A stretch of DNA of 64,000 nucleotides, taken from assembly GCF_017426705.2 (NCBI RefSeq), contig NZ_CP147251.1:1526501-1590500 (forward strand), written 5' to 3'. Positions within the stretch are counted from its first letter, which is position 1. Each line of letters begins with the position of its first letter. The stretch is from Enterococcus sp. DIV2402. GTDB taxonomy: Bacteria > Bacillota > Bacilli > Lactobacillales > Enterococcaceae. The position numbers were made by a program, and so were the translations under genes. Below are positions 8,990-18,955 of this stretch, in pieces. The notes below the pieces were generated by a model. It ran no database searches. It was not told the origin of the DNA and was given only the letters and a program-made list of their open reading frames with translations.

Positions 8990-10180
8990 ATGAAATTATC
9001 GAAAAGAACTGAAACATTAGAACCATCAGTGACATTAGCTGCTTCTACAAAAGCGAAGGAATTAAAAAGCCAAGGAATCGATGTTCTAAGTGTGACATTA
9101 GGTGAACCAGATTTTCCAACGCCAAAAAATATTCAAAAAGCGGCAATTGAAGCGATTGAATCAGGCAAAGCAAGTTTTTATACACCGAGTGCAGGGATTC
9201 CAGAATTGCGTCAAGCGATTGTTGATTATATTGAAAAATTCTATGGTTTGACTTATGAGGTTTCTCAAACTTTAGTAACTGATGGTGCAAAATTTGCTTT
9301 GTATGCTTTATTCCAGGCTATTTTGGATGAAGGAGACGAAGTAATTATTCCCACACCTTATTGGGTAAGTTATGGGGAACAAGTGAAATTAGCTGATGGG
9401 ACACCCGTTTTTGTTGAAGGCAGCGAAGACAATCAATTTAAAGTGACTGTGGAACAATTAGAAACTGTTCGTACAGAAAATTCAAAAGCGGTGATTTTAA
9501 ATTCACCTTCTAACCCTACAGGTATGATTTATACAAAAGAAGAATTAACAGCAATTGGTGAGTGGGCGGTGGCACATGATTTGTTAATTATAGCAGATGA
9601 TATTTATGGTCGTTTGGTCTATGATGGATATGAATTTACACCAATTGCGACGATTTCTGAAGAAATTCGCAAACAAACATTAATTATCAATGGCGTATCA
9701 AAAAGCTATTCAATGACCGGATGGCGAATTGGTTTTGCTATTGGTGACAAAGAATTGATTAAAGCAATGACAGATATTGCTTCTCAATCAACAAGTAATT
9801 CAACTGCGGTGAGTCAATATGCAGCTGTAGAAGCCTTAACAGGTCCTCAAGATGCAGTCGAAGAAATGCGTCAAGCGTTTGAAGAACGGTTAAATCGTTT
9901 ATATCCATTGATGTTAGAAATCCCTGGGGTAAAATTAGCGAAACCACAAGGCGCATTTTATCTTTTCCCTAATGTCAAAGGAACCATGGATCTTTGTGGA
10001 TACACTGACGTGACTGAATTTACGGATGCTTTATTAAATGAAGCGCACGTTGCTGTTGTAACAGGTGCAGGTTTTGGTGCAAATGAAAATATCCGTTTAA
10101 GTTATGCCTCTGATTGGGAAACATTAGAAGAGATGGTTAATCGAATTAAGGCATTTGTTGAAAAAAATCGCAGAAAGTAA
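8990..10180 (+). CDS. aspB: Aspartate aminotransferase (class I, subgroup I-gamma)
   Basis: 396-aa cytosolic PLP enzyme interconverting aspartate/2-oxoglutarate and oxaloacetate/glutamate. The start is taken at ATG 8990 because AAAGG lies 9 nt upstream; a GTG at 8981 would touch that site. Visible family features are NSPSNPTGM (PLP-binding Asn), ADDIYGRLVY, and the Schiff-base lysine Lys238 in GVSKSYSMTGWRIG. Directly upstream of asnS, it supplies aspartate, a precursor of asparagine, which fits the conserved aspB-asnS pairing. Broader aminotransferase specificity cannot be excluded. Confidence 0.93.
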   Translation: MKLSKRTETLEPSVTLAASTKAKELKSQGIDVLSVTLGEPDFPTPKNIQKAAIEAIESGKASFYTPSAGIPELRQAIVDYIEKFYGLTYEVSQTLVTDGAKFALYALFQAILDEGDEVIIPTPYWVSYGEQVKLADGTPVFVEGSEDNQFKVTVEQLETVRTENSKAVILNSPSNPTGMIYTKEELTAIGEWAVAHDLLIIADDIYGRLVYDGYEFTPIATISEEIRKQTLIINGVSKSYSMTGWRIGFAIGDKELIKAMTDIASQSTSNSTAVSQYAAVEALTGPQDAVEEMRQAFEERLNRLYPLMLEIPGVKLAKPQGAFYLFPNVKGTMDLCGYTDVTEFTDALLNEAHVAVVTGAGFGANENIRLSYASDWETLEEMVNRIKAFVEKNRRK

Positions 10181-10223
10181 TACACTGTCATAGAACGTTT
10201 AATTATAGAATGGAGAGACACAA

Positions 10224-11522
10224 GTGGAACAAATTCAAATTATTGATGCACAACACCATGTTGGTGAAACAGTCAAAATCGGCGCATGGATTGCGAACAA
10301 ACGCTCAAGCGGAAAAATTGCTTTCTTACAATTAAGAGATGGAACAGCAACTTTCCAAGGAATTGTCGTGAAAAATGAAGTAGGCGAAGATATTTTTCAA
10401 ATTGCGAAAAATTTAACGCAAGAAACTTCTGTCTGGATTACAGGTGAAATTCGCGAAGATAGCCGTTCAAAATTCGGTTATGAAATTGGTGTACAAAGCA
10501 TCGAAGTGATCGGTGAAAGCCATGATTATCCAATCACACCAAAAGAACACGGAACAGAATTTTTGATGGATCACCGTCATTTATGGTTGCGTTCTTCAAG
10601 ACAGCATGCAATTATGCAAATTCGTAACGAAATTATTCGTGCAACTTACGAATTTTTCAACAAACATAACTTTATTAAAATTGATCCACCGATTCTAACT
10701 GGTTCTGCACCAGAAGGAACCACTGATTTATTTGAAACAAATTATTTTGATCAACAAGCATACCTTTCACAATCTGGTCAGCTTTATATGGAAGCTGCAG
10801 CTATGGCATTTGGAAAAGTGTTCTCTTTTGGACCAACTTTCCGTGCTGAAAAATCAAAAACACGTCGTCACTTGATTGAATTTTGGATGATGGAACCAGA
10901 AATGGCGTTCATGCATCAAGACGAAAGCTTAGAAATTCAAGAACAATACGTGGCATTTTTAGTGCAAAATGTATTAGATAATTGTGAACTAGCCTTAGAA
11001 ACACTTGGTCGTGACCGTGCTATTTTAGAAAAATATACGAAATTACCTTATCCACGTATTTCTTACGATGAGGCAGTGGAATTATTGAAGAAAAATGGTT
11101 TTGACGATATCGAATGGGGCGATGACTTTGGTTCACCACATGAAACATTTATTGCTAATTCATATGACCAACCAGTGTTCATTTTAAATTATCCAAAAGC
11201 TATTAAACCATTCTACATGAAACCACATCCAACTCGTGAGGATGTTGTAATTTGTGCGGATATGATCGCTCCAGAAGGATATGGTGAAATCATTGGTGGC
11301 TCTGAACGTGATGTTGATTATGATCACTTATTTGCTGAGATTGAGCATCATGGTCTAAACCCAGACGAATATTCTTGGTATTTGGATTTACGTAAGTATG
11401 GTTCTGTTCCTCATTCAGGATTCGGATTAGGTTTAGAAAGAACAGTTACTTGGCTAGCGGGGATTGAACATGTACGTGAAGCAAGTCCATTCCCACGTTT
11501 ATTAAATCGTATTTACCCATAG
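10224..11522 (+). CDS. asnS: Asparaginyl-tRNA synthetase
   Basis: 432-aa class IIb synthetase that charges tRNA-Asn. The N-terminal OB-fold anticodon-binding domain is at about 15-100 ([20 protein letters not shown]). The catalytic domain has motif 2 [20 protein letters not shown] and motif 3 [15 protein letters not shown]. The GTG start has GGAGAG 8 nt upstream. The length matches the bacterial AsnRS of Bacillus rather than the longer AspRS. It is followed by a strong terminator. Confidence 0.95.
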   Translation: MEQIQIIDAQHHVGETVKIGAWIANKRSSGKIAFLQLRDGTATFQGIVVKNEVGEDIFQIAKNLTQETSVWITGEIREDSRSKFGYEIGVQSIEVIGESHDYPITPKEHGTEFLMDHRHLWLRSSRQHAIMQIRNEIIRATYEFFNKHNFIKIDPPILTGSAPEGTTDLFETNYFDQQAYLSQSGQLYMEAAAMAFGKVFSFGPTFRAEKSKTRRHLIEFWMMEPEMAFMHQDESLEIQEQYVAFLVQNVLDNCELALETLGRDRAILEKYTKLPYPRISYDEAVELLKKNGFDDIEWGDDFGSPHETFIANSYDQPVFILNYPKAIKPFYMKPHPTREDVVICADMIAPEGYGEIIGGSERDVDYDHLFAEIEHHGLNPDEYSWYLDLRKYGSVPHSGFGLGLERTVTWLAGIEHVREASPFPRLLNRIYP

Positions 11523-11530
11523 AACTGACA

Positions 11531-11557
11531 AAGCGCCCGCATTTTGGGCGTTTTTTT
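11531..11557 (+). terminator. Intrinsic terminator after asnS
   Basis: GCGCCC ... GGGCGT stem-loop followed by seven T. Confidence 0.88.
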
Positions 11558-11591
11558 GTTATACTTAGAATAAAAGAACAGCCAAAAAAAT

Positions 11592-11621
11592 GTGTAAATC
11601 AATTAATTTACGCTTTTTTTT
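11592..11621 (+). terminator. Second terminator hairpin, 23 nt before the flavoprotein gene
   Basis: GTGTAAAT caatta ATTTACGC with eight T after it. It lies downstream of a possible promoter (TTGGGC at 11544, TAGAAT at 11566), so it may work as a leader attenuator rather than as a backup terminator for asnS. Confidence 0.6.
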
Positions 11622-11644
11622 AATGAGAAAACAGAGGTGAAGGT

Positions 11645-12916
11645 ATGAAAATTGTAATTATTGGCGCATCATTTGGTGGCGTTTATTGTGCGTTAGAAGC
11701 AAGAAGACTTTATCCTGATGCAGAAATTATGATTATTGAAAAAAATGAGCAACTTGCGTTTTTACCTAATGGGTTACTGTTATATCTTCAAGGTGTGTAT
11801 GAGAATCTAGCAGATGCTACTTTTATTTCAAAAGAAACTTTAATGAAAAATAACATTCAACTACGTTTGCAAGAAATATTTTTATCTTGCGATGGTCAAG
11901 AAAAGACGTTACAAACGGATTGTGGGACGTATATGTATGATAAATTGGTTTTAGCAACTGGTTCAACACAACAATCAAAAGTAATTGAATTGCAAGAAGA
12001 AGAAATTTATCATTACAAAACCTATCAAGCAGCAAAATATTTGCTACCAAAGATCGAAGAAGCTCAAGAAATAACTTTGATTGGTGCAGGACAAGCGGGC
12101 ATGGAAGCGGCCAGTGTTTTTATTGAACTGGGTAAAAAAGTTCATTTGTTTGAGGCCATGGATTATCCGTTATTTAAATATTTTGATCAAGACTTTTTAA
12201 CCCCGTTTTTAGCTGCGTTAGAAAAGATTCCTCAATTAGATTTACGTTTGAATCAGCGAATCACTCAAATGGATCAGGAGGAATTAAGTGAATTAATTTT
12301 AACTACTGTCAATGTCCATCCGACAGAAACAATGAGTGACGTTTTAGCGACGCATAGCGATTTAACTATTCAGACGAATGATTTTTTAGAGACATCTCAG
12401 AAAGACATTTTTGCAGTGGGGGACTTAATTCAGATTCCTTTTACCTTAACCAATGAAAAAATCTATTTGCCACAAATCAACCATGCTGTTCGTTCTGGAA
12501 TGACAGCGGCTGCAAATTTAGTTAAACCAACTAAGAAATTTCGTGGTGGTTTGCGGATGATTGGTACTAAAATATTTGGTTGGTATCTTGCGAGTGTGGG
12601 TTTGCTGGAATCTGAAGCCTTTTTATATCCTAAAAAATTGATGATTAAAACTACTGTTATACCTGCATCTATAACTTCTAAAGAAACTTTATATTGTAAG
12701 TTAATTATTGAAAGGAAGACACAACGTTTATTAGGTGTACAGTTATTGTCACAAGCGAATTGTTTGGCGATTATTGAACGTTGCGGGTGGGTCATCCAAC
12801 AAGAAATGACGATTGAGGCGTTATTAGAACAAGATTTCTTTTTTCAATCGCAATACAGCAGTACACTCGCTTTCTTAAATGACTTATTTGTAGGATGTGA
12901 CACCGATGAAATTTGA
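11645..12916 (+). CDS. FAD/NAD(P)-dependent oxidoreductase of the NADH peroxidase/oxidase fold, redox Cys absent
   Basis: 423-aa flavoprotein. It has an FAD-binding GASFGGVYCALEARR motif, a mid-protein NAD(P)H site LIGAGQAGMEAASVF, and the second FAD motif in DIFAVGDLIQIPF. The fold follows the Npr/Nox/CoA-disulfide reductase family. Those enzymes have a catalytic cysteine around residue 42 (SFLSCG-type context); here the equivalent segment reads AFLPNGLLLYLQG with no cysteine. Classical sulfenate or disulfide chemistry is therefore unlikely. The end overlaps the start of the Mga-like regulator by 11 bp, so the two are translationally coupled. A redox-sensing partner or an H2O2-forming oxidase are possible roles; neither is proven. 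Confidence 0.8.
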   Translation: MKIVIIGASFGGVYCALEARRLYPDAEIMIIEKNEQLAFLPNGLLLYLQGVYENLADATFISKETLMKNNIQLRLQEIFLSCDGQEKTLQTDCGTYMYDKLVLATGSTQQSKVIELQEEEIYHYKTYQAAKYLLPKIEEAQEITLIGAGQAGMEAASVFIELGKKVHLFEAMDYPLFKYFDQDFLTPFLAALEKIPQLDLRLNQRITQMDQEELSELILTTVNVHPTETMSDVLATHSDLTIQTNDFLETSQKDIFAVGDLIQIPFTLTNEKIYLPQINHAVRSGMTAAANLVKPTKKFRGGLRMIGTKIFGWYLASVGLLESEAFLYPKKLMIKTTVIPASITSKETLYCKLIIERKTQRLLGVQLLSQANCLAIIERCGWVIQQEMTIEALLEQDFFFQSQYSSTLAFLNDLFVGCDTDEI

Positions 12917-14342
12917 AGAATTATTAGAGAAAAAAGAAGCAAAAAAAATGCGGCTTTTAAAAAACTTATTACTTTCAGGTGGAAAAGACACTATTACAGA
13001 AATGATGAAGAAGTTGCAACTTTCTAAAAAATCCGTAGAAAATTATTTAGAAGAGTTAAGAGATGATTTAGCTATTTATGAAGGTCAATGTCAATTAATC
13101 TATGATAAAACAAGTGTTGAATTTTGGAAAATACCGGAGTTTTCTTTACGTGAACTAGAATTGACTTGGTACCAAGAAGCGCCTAAATATCAAATACTCA
13201 TTCATCTACTGGAAAACAAAGAAATGGCTTTTATTCGTTTAACACAAGAATTGGCAATCAGTGAATCGTCCTTATCACGAAAAATCAAAGAAATTAATAT
13301 CTTATTAAAAGAATTTAAACTGATGATTTGGCAAGGGAAAATCGAAGGCGAAGAAAGTCAAATTCGTTATTTTTATTTTCAATTGATGTGGTATCTCGAC
13401 CAATACCCAAAACATTTAACGGGAAAAGAAAAACACTTGATTGAACAGTTTGAACGTGGTTTTGGTCTTATTTTTACTGAAGAAGCGCATCAACGGATTA
13501 ACTTATGGGTGAAAATCACTAAATACCGTATTTCAATTCCAAAATTATCTTTTCAAGAATTTCACAAAAAATTTATCCCTTACCAAAAAGACCGCTTTTA
13601 CTTACAATTAAAACCTATTTTTCAACGATTTTTTAGTTATTATGCAGTAGAAATTAGGGAAGAAGAAATTATGCTACATTTTATCTTTTTAATTAGTATG
13701 TCTCTTTTAAACGAAAAAGATTTTTATCACTATTCCTTACAACGTTCACGATTTACACCAAGTAGTATTGCAGATACTTTAATTTTAGAAAATATTTTAC
13801 GATTATATCCTCGTCCTAAAATTCGCCCAGAATGGGAAGCCAATTGTTATTATCATTTATCCCAAGTGCATTTGCGTTTGTATTTTTTTCAAGGGGATGT
13901 TGAAGTGTATGATCGTGAGAATATTTGGCAACTAGAGGCTAAACTATCTAGTCGTAATATTCAAGCATATACAAAAAAATTGTTGGGCTTGGCACAAGAC
14001 ACACTAGCGATTCCTTATGACGAAGAAAATAGTTTGTTGGCGATGACCGAAGTGAAATATTTGAGTATTGTCACGATTTTAGATGTAGAAATGAATCGAG
14101 AAATTCGGATAGGCATTGATTTAAAAATGGATCCATTATTTAAAGAAGCCGCTATTAATATGTATATGCTACATTTAAATATGATTAATGGTGTAGTAGT
14201 AGAGGCGTGTATTCCTGAACACCATTACGATTTAATTATTACGAATCAGCAGCAAGAAAAAGTACGCTATTATCGCTTATCAGAATTAGGAACGAATTAT
14301 GATATTCAAGAAATTAAAAAAATAATTCGGCAATTAGAATAA
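12906..14342 (+). CDS. Mga/PRD-type transcriptional regulator
   Basis: 478-aa DNA-binding protein. An N-terminal helix-turn-helix (DTITEMMKKLQLSKKSVENY) is followed by a second Mga-type HTH (LAISESSLSRKIKEINILLK at about 110-130), then a long mostly helical region like that of Mga/AtxA regulators, where PTS-regulated domains are usually found. The ATG at 12906 is preferred over a GTG 9 nt upstream because TAGGATG is well spaced. It lies immediately upstream of the glycerol operon and overlaps the flavoprotein gene. An attractive inference is control of glpKOF, but no target is shown. Confidence 0.82.
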   Translation: MKFEELLEKKEAKKMRLLKNLLLSGGKDTITEMMKKLQLSKKSVENYLEELRDDLAIYEGQCQLIYDKTSVEFWKIPEFSLRELELTWYQEAPKYQILIHLLENKEMAFIRLTQELAISESSLSRKIKEINILLKEFKLMIWQGKIEGEESQIRYFYFQLMWYLDQYPKHLTGKEKHLIEQFERGFGLIFTEEAHQRINLWVKITKYRISIPKLSFQEFHKKFIPYQKDRFYLQLKPIFQRFFSYYAVEIREEEIMLHFIFLISMSLLNEKDFYHYSLQRSRFTPSSIADTLILENILRLYPRPKIRPEWEANCYYHLSQVHLRLYFFQGDVEVYDRENIWQLEAKLSSRNIQAYTKKLLGLAQDTLAIPYDEENSLLAMTEVKYLSIVTILDVEMNREIRIGIDLKMDPLFKEAAINMYMLHLNMINGVVVEACIPEHHYDLIITNQQQEKVRYYRLSELGTNYDIQEIKKIIRQLE

Positions 14343-14359
14343 GCCTTGCTATGCTTGAA

Positions 14360-14400
14360 TTTTGTCAAAAAATACAAAAAACGCAAAAAAGCTGACAAAA
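14360..14400. promoter_or_regulatory. Operator-like inverted repeat upstream of glpK
   Basis: TTTTGTCA and TGACAAAA arms, 8 of 8 complementary, separated by 25 nt of A-rich sequence. The repeat lies between the Mga-like regulator and glpK. A binding site for that regulator is inferred only from position. Confidence 0.4.
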
Positions 14401-14422
14401 TAAATTGAAATAAAAAAGGTAA

Positions 14423-15991
<1,569 letters not shown>

Positions 15992-15992
15992 G

Positions 15993-17819
15993 ATGGCATT
16001 TTCATTTAAGACTAGACGAAAGAACATCGAAGAATTACAAGAAACAACGATTGATTTATTAATCATTGGTGGTGGTATTACTGGTGCAGGGGTAGCTGTT
16101 CAAGCTGCCGCTGCCGGTATGAAAACAGCTTTGGTTGAGATGCAAGATTTTGCAGAAGGCACGTCTTCTAGATCAACAAAATTAGTGCATGGTGGTATTC
16201 GTTACTTAAAGACTTTTGATGTGGAAGTTGTAGCGGATACGGTCAAGGAACGAGCGAATGTACAAAAAATAGCTCCTCATATTCCTAAACCAGATCCGAT
16301 GTTATTACCTATCTATGATGAACCGGGAGCAACGTTTAATTTATTTTCTGCAAAAATTGCTATGGATTTATATGACCAACTAGCAGGTGTTAGTGGCACG
16401 AAATATGCTAATTATGTTTTAAATAAAGAAGAAGTACTACAAAGAGAACCACAACTCCAATCAGAAAATTTGCAAGGAGCGGGTGTCTATCTTGATTTTC
16501 GAAATAATGATGCACGTTTAGTTATTGAAAATATTAAGCAGGCGCAATCAGATGGTGGTTTAATGCTTAATAAAATGAAAGTGCTTGAAATTGTACATGA
16601 CGAAAATGGTCAAGCAAATGGAGCAAAAGTAGAGGATTTATTAACAGGAGAAATATTTACAATTATGGCTCGCGTGATTATCAATACCACAGGACCATGG
16701 TCTGATAAGGTGCGACAATTGGATAGTAAAAATGAATTACCTGCGCAAATGCGTCCAACCAAGGGCGTACATTTAGTTGTTGACCGAAGTAAATTAAACG
16801 TGCCACAACCAACGTATTTTGATACAGGAAAAAATGATGGACGGATGGTCTTTGTAGTTCCTCGTGAAGAAAAAACTTATTTCGGAACAACAGATACGGA
16901 TTATCAGGGTGATTTAAAACACCCTAAAGTGGAGCAAAGTGATGTCGCTTATTTATTAGACATTGTGAACCATCGCTTTCCAGAAGCAAATATCACGATT
17001 CAAGATATTGAATCCAGTTGGGCAGGTTTGCGTCCGTTAATTTCAGGTAATGGTGGATCAGATTATAATGGTGGCAATAACGGAGCATTGTCAGAAGATA
17101 GTTTTCAAGATGTTGTAAGCGCTGTTAAAGAATATTTGAACGATCCATCCGCTCGTGAAAAAGTAGAAAAAGCAATCAATGAAGTCGAAGTATCCATTGA
17201 TAATACTGTGAATCCTTCGCAAGTATCACGTGGTAGTAGTTTAGATCGTTCAGTAGATGGTTTGCTCACACTAGCTGGTGGCAAAATTACCGATTATCGT
17301 CTAATGGCTGAAGGAGCCTTACAAAAAATTCAAGAAATTCTAGCAGAAGGTTTTCAAAAAAGGTTCGTTTTAATTGATTCTGTAAACTATCCTGTTTCAG
17401 GTGGACGAATTGATTATCAAAACGTGGATGATGAACTAGCTAAACTGGCAAAACTAGCAGAGGATAAAGGTTTAGATGAAAAAGATGCTCGCTATTTAGC
17501 TAATCTATATGGTTCTAATCTAGAAAAAGTTTTGCGTTATGACGAAAAAATTTCAGGTTTATCAGCACGCGATAGTTATTCGTTAAATTATGCGCTGAAT
17601 GAAGAAGCAGTCTTGACACCTGCCGATTATTTGATGCGTCGAACCAACTTTATTTTATTCATTCGCGATGAAGTGGATGCTATTAAAGAACCGGTTATTA
17701 AAAAAATGCAAGCATTCTTTGGTTGGACAGATGAAGAAACTGAAAAACAACGTGCAGAATTAGAAGAAGTAATTGCAGAATCTGATCTAAAACAATTGAA
17801 AGAGGAGTTAGGACAATGA
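15993..17819 (+). CDS. glpO: Alpha-glycerophosphate oxidase
   Basis: 608-aa FAD enzyme oxidising glycerol-3-phosphate to dihydroxyacetone phosphate with O2, releasing H2O2. The ATG at 15993 is two bases after the glpK stop, with AAGGAAGG upstream. The dinucleotide motif is LLIIGGGITGAGVAVQAA, followed by the GTSSRSTKLVHGGIRYL active-site region typical of GlpD/GlpO. The extra stretch of about 50 residues near 350-410 and the total length match the lactic-acid-bacterial oxidase rather than the roughly 560-aa quinone-linked GlpD. It overlaps glpF by four bases. Confidence 0.94.
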   Translation: MAFSFKTRRKNIEELQETTIDLLIIGGGITGAGVAVQAAAAGMKTALVEMQDFAEGTSSRSTKLVHGGIRYLKTFDVEVVADTVKERANVQKIAPHIPKPDPMLLPIYDEPGATFNLFSAKIAMDLYDQLAGVSGTKYANYVLNKEEVLQREPQLQSENLQGAGVYLDFRNNDARLVIENIKQAQSDGGLMLNKMKVLEIVHDENGQANGAKVEDLLTGEIFTIMARVIINTTGPWSDKVRQLDSKNELPAQMRPTKGVHLVVDRSKLNVPQPTYFDTGKNDGRMVFVVPREEKTYFGTTDTDYQGDLKHPKVEQSDVAYLLDIVNHRFPEANITIQDIESSWAGLRPLISGNGGSDYNGGNNGALSEDSFQDVVSAVKEYLNDPSAREKVEKAINEVEVSIDNTVNPSQVSRGSSLDRSVDGLLTLAGGKITDYRLMAEGALQKIQEILAEGFQKRFVLIDSVNYPVSGGRIDYQNVDDELAKLAKLAEDKGLDEKDARYLANLYGSNLEKVLRYDEKISGLSARDSYSLNYALNEEAVLTPADYLMRRTNFILFIRDEVDAIKEPVIKKMQAFFGWTDEETEKQRAELEEVIAESDLKQLKEELGQ

Positions 17820-18532
17820 GCGATATGACACAGATTTTTAGTGAATTTTTAGGAACAGCGATGTTAATTTTATTAGGTAGCGGTGTATGTGCTGCCGTCA
17901 ATTTAGCTAAAAGCAAAGCTGAAGCATCAGGTTGGATTGTAATTGCTGCTGGTTGGGCTACAGCGGTAACAATTGCAGTATATGCGTCTAGTTTTATGGG
18001 ACCTGCCCATCTAAACCCTGCTGTAACTATTGGAATGGCGATTGCTGGTAAATTTACTTGGAGTTTAGTTATACCATTTATTATTGCACAACTTTTGGGA
18101 GCAATAGTTGGTGCAGCACTTGTATGGTTAGCATATCTACCTCATTGGGCAGAAACCAAAGATCAGGGAGCTATTTTAGGCACTTTTGCGACAGGTCCTG
18201 CTATCCGTAATTTACCAGCAAATTTAATGACTGAGATTATTGGTACATTTGTTTTAGTCTTTGCTCTATTAGCCTTTGGTGAAACAAGCTTTGCAGACGG
18301 TACGAATCCGATGGTAGTGGGAATTTTAATTTTGGCAATTGGGTTATCATTAGGGGGACCAACTGGCTATGCAATTAATCCAGCACGTGATTTAGGCCCT
18401 CGTTTAGCACATCAGTTTTTACCAATTAAAAACAAAGGAAACTCTGATTGGGGCTACAGTTTGATTCCCATTACTGGACCTATTATTGGCGGTATCGTTG
18501 CAGCAGGCGTCTTTAATATCTTACCGCTTTAA
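17816..18532 (+). CDS. glpF: Glycerol facilitator (MIP family)
   Basis: 238-aa aquaglyceroporin with six membrane segments. Both pore motifs are present as HLNPAVTIG (near residue 65) and YAINPARDLGPRL (near 187). The Asp after the second NPA is the usual glycerol-channel residue. ATGA overlap with glpO and the GAGG in its tail give coupled translation. It lets glycerol in for GlpK. No convincing terminator follows directly. Confidence 0.95.
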   Translation: MSDMTQIFSEFLGTAMLILLGSGVCAAVNLAKSKAEASGWIVIAAGWATAVTIAVYASSFMGPAHLNPAVTIGMAIAGKFTWSLVIPFIIAQLLGAIVGAALVWLAYLPHWAETKDQGAILGTFATGPAIRNLPANLMTEIIGTFVLVFALLAFGETSFADGTNPMVVGILILAIGLSLGGPTGYAINPARDLGPRLAHQFLPIKNKGNSDWGYSLIPITGPIIGGIVAAGVFNILPL

Positions 18533-18641
18533 AAAAACCTTATTTTATTGAACCGAAAAACTTGTATGTTTTTTAAATACGTGTTATGAATAGAGTATAA
18601 AATCAATAGTTATTTGCTTTATTCAAAAGGGGGACAATATT

Positions 18642-18869
18642 ATGGTTCAAGTGAAAGAAATTGTCGTAGGAGAACGTTATGAAGTACAACCTAAAAATTT
18701 TCACCGTGGTGTTATTGGAACAGTAACTCGTGTAGAGAATGGTTCCATTCTTCTTAAAGTTGAAAATTATGATATTTGTGATCGAGGTAAAGTAAATGCA
18801 GATCGATTATTAGAAGTGGATATAAGCGATATTAAGTATTTGATTGATGATAGTTGTTTCTTTAGTTAA
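18642..18869 (+). CDS. Small unknown protein, 75 aa
   Basis: Not recognised. A strong AAAGGGGGA ribosome site and a perfect terminator support a real gene. It looks like a small beta-rich, possibly SH3/KOW-like fold: repeated hydrophobic alternation in VGERYEVQPKNFHRGVIGTV and ENGSILLKVENYDI. There is no signal peptide or membrane segment. Two cysteines lie in NYDICDRG and DDSCFFS. It sits between glpF and the convergent C40 peptidase gene. A nucleic-acid or ribosome-associated role would only be a guess. Confidence 0.7.
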   Translation: MVQVKEIVVGERYEVQPKNFHRGVIGTVTRVENGSILLKVENYDICDRGKVNADRLLEVDISDIKYLIDDSCFFS

Positions 18870-18871
18870 GT

Positions 18872-18909
18872 AAAACAATCGTTAGAAAATATTTTCTAAC
18901 GATTGTTTT
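18872..18909. terminator. Bidirectional terminator, 19-bp perfect palindrome
   Basis: AAAACAATCGTTAGAAAAT is followed directly by its exact complement; T runs flank it on both strands. It serves the small gene at 18642 and may also stop read-through from the reverse-strand peptidase gene. Confidence 0.9.
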
Positions 18910-18914
18910 TTTTT

Positions 18915-18950
18915 TGCAAAAAAACAGGGACTATTTGATAAGTCCCTGTT
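18915..18950 (-). terminator. Intrinsic terminator of the C40 peptidase gene
   Basis: AACAGGGACT / AGTCCCTGTT stem with an 8-nt loop. On the reverse strand it is followed by seven T. Confidence 0.88.
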
Positions 18951-18955
18951 AAAAA

